From the NCBI GenBank assembly GCA_046262415.1, contig JBHEMU010000057.1:1-5674 (forward strand): a DNA stretch of 5,674 bases, read 5' to 3'. The first letter of the stretch is position 1. Each line of letters starts with the position of its first letter. The notes beneath the pieces were generated by a model, which saw only the letters and a list, made by a program, of their open reading frames with translations, searched no databases and had not been told where the DNA came from. Position numbers and translations under genes: made by a program. Positions 1-5,555 of this stretch are shown in pieces. This DNA comes from JACDAS01 sp046262415 (GTDB lineage Bacteria > Actinomycetota > Thermoleophilia > Gaiellales > Gaiellaceae).

Positions 1-1
1 C

Positions 2-328
2 GTCAACTGGGGCCTCGGGCGGCGACTGTTGAGCCGCGGCGGGTCGTGGTACGCGCGCGCTGTTCTCGGCGTCCGGGTCCGCGACCTGACCGGCGGCTTC
101 AAGTGCTTTCGCCGCGAGGTGCTCGAGCGGCTCGACCTCGCTATCGTGCACGCCGACGGCTACAGCTTCCAGGTCGAAATCACGTACCGCGCGGTCGAGG
201 CGGGCTTTCGCGTTCGCGAGGTACCGATCGTCTTCCACGAGCGCCGCGAGGGCGCGTCGAAGATGAGCGGGCGGATCGCGCTCGAGGCGGTGTGGAAGGT
301 GCCGGCGCTGCGGTTCAGGAGGCGGTGA
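2..328 (+). CDS. Polyprenol/dolichol-phosphate mannosyltransferase-like GT2 glycosyltransferase, C-terminal part (5' truncated)
   Basis: The frame is open from the left edge to a TGA at 326-328 and gives 108 residues, the C-terminal third to half of the enzyme; the start lies outside the window. An internal TTG at 29 is not the true start, because family-like residues (NWGLGRRLLSRGG) precede it. Visible landmarks are DLTGGFKCFRREVLERL, then DGYSFQVEITYRA, then FRVREVPIVFHERREGASKMS, which together are the typical C-terminal signature of GT-A fold family 2 enzymes that make polyprenol-phosphate mannose from GDP-mannose. In actinobacteria such enzymes (Ppm1/Dpm1 type) supply the mannose donor for cell-envelope glycolipids and protein O-mannosylation. 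No transmembrane segment follows, so this is the short, single-domain form, probably acting at the cytoplasmic face of the membrane. The sugar and lipid specificity cannot be read from this fragment. It looks like ordinary chromosomal flank, unrelated in function to the genes that follow. Confidence 0.9.
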   Translation, partial: VNWGLGRRLLSRGGSWYARAVLGVRVRDLTGGFKCFRREVLERLDLAIVHADGYSFQVEITYRAVEAGFRVREVPIVFHERREGASKMSGRIALEAVWKVPALRFRRR

Positions 329-659
329 TCGACGGCCGCGAGTTCGTGGCGGCGCCCGACGTCTGTCGCTTACACGCGGAAGGAGAAGCGCGCCCAAAGC
401 AGGTGCTCATGAAGCTCCCGCCCGAGACCGACGTCCATCCGGCCACTCGGGACCGACGACGATCGGCGACGAGTGGGAGCACAACCCGTTCGTGCGCCTG
501 TGGCGGGGCCTCGACCAGGAAGGTGCAGGCCGGCGTCCGAGCGCGCGGTCACGGCGACGACGCCCAGCGGACCGAGGCCGGACCGGGCGCCGTGCACCAA
601 GCTCCGAGGGGGCGCCGCAGGCGGCTAACTGGCGGACGCCACGCGGCTACCTTCTCCGT
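329..659. other. Gene-poor interval upstream of the STAND ATPase gene
   Basis: No reading frame here carries recognisable protein features. The frame of the following gene stays open through the whole interval, but its translation is dominated by Arg, Ser, Pro and Gly runs typical of non-coding GC-rich DNA. Two short patches look slightly more protein-like: an ATG at 409 in frame 1 (MKLPPETDVHPATRD), preceded at 380-386 by a GGAAGGA purine stretch, and frame 0 from about 462 to 515 (TIGDEWEHNPFVRLWRGLD). They are in different frames and I recognise neither. They could be remnants of a small gene broken like its neighbours, or chance. The interval should also contain the promoter of the downstream gene, but I could not pick out a credible -35/-10 pair. 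No tRNA, CRISPR array or obvious long repeat was seen. Confidence 0.5.
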
Positions 660-1907
660 GTGCCTCCGCACGCTACGACGACACGCCGGTACTCGTGGCC
701 CCGGTTCTGGACGGCGCCCGGCGAGAACATCGACGACGGTTTCTTCCCCGACAGCTCCTCGTCGATCTTCGCGCGCGCCACAGACGCGTCGCAGTTGAGC
801 GAGCTCGTCGACGACCCCTGCCTGGCACTGCTCGGAGAGCCCGGCCTGGGCAAGTCCCACGCGATCGACGACGCGGTCGCCGAGCTCCGGCATGCCGGTC
901 ACGGAGTGCACCTCGTCGACCTCGGGGCCTATGAGGAGGGCGCGTCGCTCGTCGGCGCCATCGTTGACACTCCCGCGTGGCGTGAGTGGCGCGAGTCCGA
1001 GGGCGTGCTGTTCCTCTTTCTCGATGGGCTCGACGAGGCCCTGCTCCACGTCAAGGCAATCCACAAGAGGCTCGTCGCCGAGCTGAAGACACTCGGCGGC
1101 GAGGTCGCTCGCCTGCGCCTTCGCATCTCGTGTCGGTCGGCGGAGTGGGTGCCTGACTTCGACAGCCAGCTCGCCGACGTCTTCGGATCGGCCGACGTCC
1201 CACGGCGGCTGGCGCTAACGCCCCTGCGAGAACTCGACGCAGCGGAGGCCGCCCGGGCTGAAGGGCTCGACGCAGAACGGTTCGTGGCGGAGATTCTCGA
1301 GCGCGATCTGGGCCGGCTCGCCGCGTTCCCGCTGACGCTCCGGATGATGATCGACGTCGCCGCGGCCGGCGAGGGAGCCCTGCCCGAGACCCAGTCGGAG
1401 CTGTTCGACCGAGCGATCCTGCGGTTGGTCCAGGAGCACGATGCCGGTCGGCACCGCGAGCTCACCGGAACGGCCCTGCATGTCGGTCGACGGCTCGTCG
1501 TCGCCGAGCGGATCGCGGCCGCGATGGTGCTAGCGGGCAAGGCAGGGATCGACTCCGACCTGACGACCACGTCGGGCGGCGACCTGACGATCCGCGGGCT
1601 GGAGGGGTTCTCCGAGCAGGATCCGGAGGCCGCCGGCGGTGCAAGCTTTCGGGTCGGCGTCGAGCAGGTCCAGGAGGTGCTGGCGACCGCGCTCTTCGTC
1701 GACCTCGGCGGCGCCCGACTGACGTTCGCCCACCGCGCCCTCGCCGAGTACCTCGCCGCGTGCTACCTGGCCCACCACCACATGGACGTTGAGCAGATCA
1801 TGTCGCTGCTCGCTTCTGCCGACGATCCCGACGGCCGGCTGATCCCGCAGCTCCGGGAGGTCCCGCTTGGACGGCCACGCTCGACGACGAGATTCTGGCC
1901 GAGGTGA
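660..1907 (+). CDS. STAND/NACHT-like ATPase module (N-terminal piece of the broken large gene)
   Basis: This piece carries a P-loop NTPase domain. Counting from GTG at 660, Walker A is GEPGLGKS at residues 59-66 and Walker B is LFLFLDGLDEAL with Asp122 and the DE pair at 125-126, the hhhhDGLDE form of NACHT/STAND enzymes. RISCRSAEW near 155-163 resembles the sensor strand, FPLTL at 223-227 is a GxP-like helix, and FAHRALAEYLAACYLA near 356-371 matches the HRxxxEYLAA segment that ends the NACHT-associated helical region. GTG 660 is preferred because the next residues lead into RRYSWPRFW, which in my memory of this family lies close to the N-terminus; no clear Shine-Dalgarno precedes it, so the start is uncertain. 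The frame is open back beyond 492, but that stretch is not protein-like. After Val at 1860-1862 the frame reads nonsense (PLGRPRSTTRFWPR) to the TGA at 1905-1907, while the sensible sequence moves to frame 2. Confidence 0.82.
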   Translation: MPPHATTTRRYSWPRFWTAPGENIDDGFFPDSSSSIFARATDASQLSELVDDPCLALLGEPGLGKSHAIDDAVAELRHAGHGVHLVDLGAYEEGASLVGAIVDTPAWREWRESEGVLFLFLDGLDEALLHVKAIHKRLVAELKTLGGEVARLRLRISCRSAEWVPDFDSQLADVFGSADVPRRLALTPLRELDAAEAARAEGLDAERFVAEILERDLGRLAAFPLTLRMMIDVAAAGEGALPETQSELFDRAILRLVQEHDAGRHRELTGTALHVGRRLVVAERIAAAMVLAGKAGIDSDLTTTSGGDLTIRGLEGFSEQDPEAAGGASFRVGVEQVQEVLATALFVDLGGARLTFAHRALAEYLAACYLAHHHMDVEQIMSLLASADDPDGRLIPQLREVPLGRPRSTTRFWPR

Positions 1908-4444
1908 TGGACCGAGAACCCGAGCTCCTGCTGCGTGCCGACACCCTGACCTTCACCAACGAGGCGCGGGCACGAATGGTCTCGTCTCTACTCACAGAGG
2001 ACACCGCGATGCGCGTCGAGCGCTACGACCGGCGCATCCGGAGGGCCTTCGCGGGACTGGCGCACCCGGGCCTGCCCGACCAGATCCGCGAGGCGCTAGG
2101 GCCTGGGCACTCGATCCCCGTGCGACAGATGACCTTCACGCTCGCCCAAGCCGCAGCGATGCCCGAGCTGCAGCAGGACCTCGTCGTCTTCGCGTTCAAC
2201 ACCGACGAGCCGGCCTTCCTGCGCGACGACGCCGTCTGGGCGCTCAAGGACTACGCCGATGACGACACCCGGTCCGCGCTCGTGCCTTTGGCGACCGAGC
2301 GCATCGACGACGACGAGGACGACGAGATCAAGGGCCAGGCGCTGGTGGCCACGTTCCCGTCCGTGCTCGGCGTCGGGGACGTGCTGAAGGTTCTGACGCC
2401 CGCTCGCAACGAGCACCTGCTCGGCGCTTACAAGATGTTCGTGTCGAGGACGTTCCCGGAGGCGCTCCGGCCGGAGGACCTGGCCGAGGCCCATGAATGG
2501 GCTGAGACGGTGCCCCGTGATCACGGCGCGAGCGACCTGCTCTCCTCGCTCGCCGATGACATCCTCGCCGCGGCGTGGCCCCACCTCGACGACGAGCGAA
2601 TCAGGGCCGCTTTCGTCGCCGTGATCAAGCCTCGGCTGATTGCGCACCACGAGCTGCTGGGCCCGCTACACGACTCAGACGACACGAGGACGTTCCAGGA
2701 AGAGCACGGGCGCCGGCTTCTCGTCGAAGATCTCATGCAGGCAGCCGTCGCCGGGGAGATCGAGCCACGTTCGCTCGAGTGGTCCCGGCCGGCGCTGGCG
2801 CTCCCTGAGGACTACCCATGGGTCGTCGCGCAGCTCCGTGACGCGATCGGCGGCCCCGCCGAGGCCTCGTGGGCGGCACTGGCGGCGTCGCTGTTCACCC
2901 CCGAGACCTGCGACGTCGAAGAGATGTTCGAGCTCGCCGAGCAGAGCACGGCGTTCGGCGAGCACACATCGTCGTGGCGAGCACCCGTTGATCTCGACAG
3001 CGAGATCGCGCAGATGCGGAGGCGGCGGGCGGAACGTCAGCGCGAGGCGCCGCCTCCTGAGAACGCCCCCGATATGGACCGCGTCATCCTCAGCCACTTG
3101 GAGGCGATCGACGCTGGCGAAGTCGACGCCTGGTGGCGGCTCAACCTCGACCTGACCTACGACAAGAACGGGAGCCGCGACCCCGGCCAGGAGATCGAGG
3201 CCGATCTCACCCGGCTCGACGGCTGGGTCCGCGCCGACGACGGCGTCCGCACGCGAATCATCGAGGCGGCCCAGCGCCATCTCGATGTCGATCCACCCGA
3301 CCCCGACGACTGGCTCGGCAAGAACAAGGTCCACCGCCCCGCCTTCGCGGGCTATCGCGCTCTGCATCTACTGGCCAAGCACCGTCCGGCCCAGCTCGAA
3401 GCGCTCGACGCCGACACGTGGACCCGGTGGATGCCGATCATCGTCGGCTACCCGCGCTCCAGCGGCATCGACGAGGTGCGCTTGGACGACGTCCTGGTCG
3501 CTCTCGCGGCCGACCGCGCGCCAGAGGCGCTCGCTCACTGGGCGTCGCGGATGGTCGACCTCGAGAACGCCCACGGCGAAGGCCACCTGTTCTTAGTGTC
3601 GCGCCTCTGGCACGTGGTTGCCCCAGCGCTCGTTGAGGAGCTCGCTCAGAAGCTCCTCGAGCCGGAGCTCAGGCCGCAGGCCCGCGGCGACCTCGCCGAG
3701 TACGGCATGCGGGCGGACGCCCAGGCGTTCCTGCCCTTCGTGGCCGAGCAACTGACCCCCGAGGCGATCGAGCGCGACCGCGACGCCGCATTGATGGTCG
3801 CCGCCGCCGCGCTCGGCAGGGCGCCGGCGGCGGCGTGGCCGGTGATCGACGAGGTTTTCACGTCAGACCCGGAACTCGGCAAGCAGGTCTTCGAGAAGAT
3901 CGCCTACGGCGAGCGCGCCGACCTGGCCAGCGAGCTCGACGACGAGTCCCTGCACCGACTGCTCGCCTGGTTGCTCGAGAACTTCCCGCCTGGTGAGGAT
4001 CCGCCACTCCAGGCCGGCGCCTCATACGTGACGCCACGCGATCAGGCCGGGCACGTACGCGACCGGCTGCTTGCCGCGCTAGCCCAGCGCGGCACCGACG
4101 AGGCACTCGCGGCCGTCGACGCCCTTGCCTCCATGTTCCCCAGCTACGGCATGACCCGCCAGGCCCGCGAGGCGCGGCTGGCCCGGTGGACGGCGCCTGA
4201 ACCCCGCCATGTGATCCTGCTCGCGCAGAGCAACGACGCTCGCATCGTCCTCTCCGACGCGCACCTCCAACAGGCGCTCATGGCCTCGCTGCGCCGCATC
4301 GAGAAGCGCCTGCAGGAGAACTCGCCACCGGCCGCCCGGGAGCTATGGAACACAAGGGGCAAGCCGGCGCCGAAGTACGAGGAGGAACTCTCGACCTGGT
4401 CAAGGGCCGTCTGGAGGACGACATCGCCGTCGGGGGCCGCGTGA
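1904..4444 (+). CDS. Long alpha-helical HEAT-like repeat region (middle piece of the broken large gene)
   Basis: About 830 residues, acidic and Leu/Ala/Glu/Arg-rich, with no signal peptide or transmembrane segment; the pattern is of repeated amphipathic helix pairs such as LRDDAVWALKDYADDDTRSALVPLA. In composite numbering, DDEIKGQAL (about 554-562) resembles the DDxLKGxAL segment I recall from STAND proteins of this type, and WWRLNLDLT (from residue 825) follows a basic, Pro-rich linker (MRRRRAERQREAPPPE). Such helical tails usually serve as the sensor or oligomerisation part of STAND proteins; the ligand cannot be inferred. The frame really begins at about 1865: PAWTATLDDEILAE directly precedes the GTG at 1904. 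The GTGA overlap with the stop of the first piece mimics translational coupling but is best explained as coincidence at a frameshift. The last 17 residues (TWSRAVWRTTSPSGAA and neighbours) are also out of frame, the true continuation being in frame 1 from 4394. Confidence 0.8.
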   Translation: MMDREPELLLRADTLTFTNEARARMVSSLLTEDTAMRVERYDRRIRRAFAGLAHPGLPDQIREALGPGHSIPVRQMTFTLAQAAAMPELQQDLVVFAFNTDEPAFLRDDAVWALKDYADDDTRSALVPLATERIDDDEDDEIKGQALVATFPSVLGVGDVLKVLTPARNEHLLGAYKMFVSRTFPEALRPEDLAEAHEWAETVPRDHGASDLLSSLADDILAAAWPHLDDERIRAAFVAVIKPRLIAHHELLGPLHDSDDTRTFQEEHGRRLLVEDLMQAAVAGEIEPRSLEWSRPALALPEDYPWVVAQLRDAIGGPAEASWAALAASLFTPETCDVEEMFELAEQSTAFGEHTSSWRAPVDLDSEIAQMRRRRAERQREAPPPENAPDMDRVILSHLEAIDAGEVDAWWRLNLDLTYDKNGSRDPGQEIEADLTRLDGWVRADDGVRTRIIEAAQRHLDVDPPDPDDWLGKNKVHRPAFAGYRALHLLAKHRPAQLEALDADTWTRWMPIIVGYPRSSGIDEVRLDDVLVALAADRAPEALAHWASRMVDLENAHGEGHLFLVSRLWHVVAPALVEELAQKLLEPELRPQARGDLAEYGMRADAQAFLPFVAEQLTPEAIERDRDAALMVAAAALGRAPAAAWPVIDEVFTSDPELGKQVFEKIAYGERADLASELDDESLHRLLAWLLENFPPGEDPPLQAGASYVTPRDQAGHVRDRLLAALAQRGTDEALAAVDALASMFPSYGMTRQAREARLARWTAPEPRHVILLAQSNDARIVLSDAHLQQALMASLRRIEKRLQENSPPAARELWNTRGKPAPKYEEELSTWSRAVWRTTSPSGAA

Positions 4445-4908
4445 TCGGGCGAGAGCTTGAGATCCGGCCGAACACCACCGGCCGCGGACGAGGAGAGAGC
4501 GTCGACATTGGCGTCTTCGCCCCCGTCGGCACCGAAATCGAGGGCGCCGCCACCGCGTCGGTGACGATTGAGGTCAAAGGGTGCTGGCACGCCCACGTCA
4601 AGACCGCGATGAAGTCCCAACTCGTCGACCGTTATCTGACGGGCACGGACACCACGCACGGCATCTACCTGGTCTTCTGGTTCGCCGCGGACGACTGGGA
4701 CTCCAAGGACAGCCGTCGCCGCCGCTGCACCGGCGATCTCCAGAAATTGCACGACACGCTCGCCGAGCAGGCGCGGACTCTGACCGCCGAGACGCACGCC
4801 ATCGTCCGCTCATTCGCCATCGACGGCTCGCTGCCGCCGGCCGAAGGAAGAGCGCGCCGCATCCGCTCGATGATTCAGCGAGTGTCTCGCACGGGCGGTC
4901 GGAGCTGA
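4345..4908 (+). CDS. PD-(D/E)xK nuclease-like domain (C-terminal piece of the broken large gene)
   Basis: The meaningful part starts at about 4394; the 16 residues from the ATG at 4345 are a shadow of the middle piece read in another frame. The domain reads LVKGRLEDDI, then VIGRELEIRPN, then SVDIGVFAPV, a loop, VTIEVKGCWHAHV, QLVDRYL, and HGIYLVFWFAADDW. This is the order expected of a restriction-endonuclease-like fold: a helix with a conserved Glu (RELEI), Asp at codon 4504-4506, the ExK pair at 4570-4578 about 22 residues later, and Gln at 4618-4620 in the next helix. All putative catalytic residues (D, E, K, Q) are present, so a metal-dependent DNA or RNA nuclease is plausible. It sits at the C-terminus of the sensor ATPase and so is the likely effector. 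Read as a separate gene it would be a 187-residue nuclease overlapping its upstream neighbour by 100 bases, which I find less likely than a frameshift. The TGA is at 4906-4908. Confidence 0.75.
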   Translation: MEHKGQAGAEVRGGTLDLVKGRLEDDIAVGGRVIGRELEIRPNTTGRGRGESVDIGVFAPVGTEIEGAATASVTIEVKGCWHAHVKTAMKSQLVDRYLTGTDTTHGIYLVFWFAADDWDSKDSRRRRCTGDLQKLHDTLAEQARTLTAETHAIVRSFAIDGSLPPAEGRARRIRSMIQRVSRTGGRS

Positions 4909-4933
4909 CGGCCGGAGGCGGGAACTCCGGCCG
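4909..4933 (+). terminator. Stem-loop terminator candidate after the STAND-nuclease gene
   Basis: The arm CGGCCGGAG (4909-4917) and its exact reverse complement CTCCGGCCG (4925-4933) form a 9-bp stem with a 7-base loop (GCGGGAA), beginning at the first base after the stop codon. There is no U-tract on the + side, nor an A-tract before it that would serve the - strand, so it is not a textbook intrinsic terminator. GC-rich hairpins without U-runs are common ends of transcription units in high-GC actinobacteria. It lies between two convergent genes and, being symmetrical, could stop transcription from either side. Confidence 0.6.
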
Positions 4934-4955
4934 GTCGAGGATTACCGGTCAGGAA

Positions 4956-5555
4956 CTACTCCGCGGCCCGCGGTCGCTCGGACAAGGTGCAGCGGCGCCC
5001 CCGCGCAGCCTGAAGCAGCTCTCGCCTCGCGCGACCAGCAGCGTCCCGGCAGCCCATCTCAGCGCAGTGCGATGTGCTGGCTGGGATCATCGGCTGGCGC
5101 CGGGCACGGACGGTCTCGATGATCTCGGCGTTGTCGATGCCCTGCAGGTAGACGGAGGTGATGCCGAGGTTGCTGTGGCCGAGTTGGCGTTGGATGACGA
5201 TCAGTGGCACACCTTCGCGCGCCATCTCGACGGCGTGGGCGTGCCGGAGCGGGTGTGGAGCGAAACGCCGGCGGACGCCTGCAGCGACGGCCGTCCGCCG
5301 CAGATGCGAGCGGGCGGCGGCGCTCGACCACGGTCGGCCGCGGGTCGGACCCTGGATGACGCAGAAAAGTGGCCCGATGGACAGTTCGACTCGGAGCTCG
5401 AGCCAGGGCTGCAGTTCTTCCCAGCCCCACGCGTCCATTCCCACTTCGCGGCGGCGGCCGCCCTTGCCGCGACGGACAAGCAGCGCGCTGCGGCGGTAAT
5501 CCAGGTCGGCTTCGGCGAGCGCGAGCGCTTCTTGATTCGCAGCCCTGCGCGCCAC
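4956..5555 (-). CDS. Tyrosine recombinase/integrase, catalytic C-terminal piece
   Basis: This frame, meaningful from about 5531 down, carries most of the active site of a phage-integrase/XerC-D-type enzyme, which cuts and rejoins DNA through a 3'-phosphotyrosine link. Counting from residue 1 at 5555: EALALAEADLD (9-19), the beta-hairpin lysine in RRGKGGRRREV (Lys31), HPLRHAHA (His101, Arg104), LGHS (His127) and TSVYLQGID with the nucleophile Tyr136 (codon at 5150-5148). The first catalytic Arg (AGLRI) lies in the adjoining upstream frame, so this piece alone would be inactive. After MIPASTS (residue 162) the translation becomes Cys/Arg/Ala-rich and unlike the family; one extra base near 5069 would instead end it as S-x-L-R with the TGA at 5061-5059. 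The annotated TAG at 4958-4956 may therefore not be the ancestral end. The gene is convergent with the STAND-nuclease gene. Confidence 0.85.
   Translation of the reverse strand: MARRAANQEALALAEADLDYRRSALLVRRGKGGRRREVGMDAWGWEELQPWLELRVELSIGPLFCVIQGPTRGRPWSSAAARSHLRRTAVAAGVRRRFAPHPLRHAHAVEMAREGVPLIVIQRQLGHSNLGITSVYLQGIDNAEIIETVRARRQPMIPASTSHCAEMGCRDAAGRARRELLQAARGRRCTLSERPRAAE

Larger units (their letters stand above)
660..4908 (+). pseudogene. Reconstructed STAND/NACHT-like ATPase - helical repeat - PD-(D/E)xK nuclease protein, interrupted by two single-base frameshifts
   Basis: Three consecutive open frames (0, then 2, then 1) read as one protein. Adding a base after 1862 turns the junction into REV-(A/P)-AW-TATLDDEILAEV. 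Adding one after 4393 gives EEELSDLVKGRLEDD. Both joins continue the helical or domain sequence smoothly, while the actual frame-shifted tails are Arg/Ser/Pro nonsense. The restored product is about 1,416 residues: ATPase at about 55-250, an arginine/helical C-terminal part of the ATPase module to about 400, helical repeats to about 1,230, and a nuclease-like domain at about 1,240-1,416. By analogy with NACHT/Avs-type NTPases it would be a cytosolic sensor that oligomerises after detecting an invader and activates its nuclease. That role is inference. Either the host gene is dead or fragmented, or the bases were lost in sequencing or assembly. The three pieces are listed separately below. Confidence 0.75.

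Noticed and set aside
492..659. Extending the ATPase gene start upstream to GTG 492
   Set aside because: The added 56 residues are mostly Arg, Pro, Ala and Gly with no protein-like pattern, and the family-like N-terminus (RRYSWPRFW) starts only about nine residues after GTG 660.
46..798. A 250-residue + strand frame overlapping the glycosyltransferase end and the ATPase start
   Set aside because: It is an Arg/Pro/Gly-rich shadow of the glycosyltransferase in another frame, with no recognisable motif.
1857..1871. Programmed -1 ribosomal frameshifting as the reason for the frame change
   Set aside because: The direction would fit, but no X-XXY-YYZ slippery heptamer is present here or near 4393, and the same kind of break in the unrelated integrase favours base loss.
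1904..1907. A GTGA stop/start overlap indicating a two-gene, translationally coupled operon
   Set aside because: Family-like sequence in frame 2 begins about 13 codons upstream of the GTG, and the tail of the first frame is nonsense, so the overlap is coincidental. No convincing ribosome binding site precedes it.
660..4908. Assignment to a named Avs/AVAST type or another catalogued defence system
   Set aside because: The ATPase-first, nuclease-last order does not match the Avs types as I know them, and no database search was possible, so only a general STAND/NACHT-like label is given.
4928..4950. A CCGGTC direct repeat near the integrase end as an attachment-site core
   Set aside because: Six bases repeated in GC-rich DNA is expected by chance, and no second distant copy or tRNA was seen.
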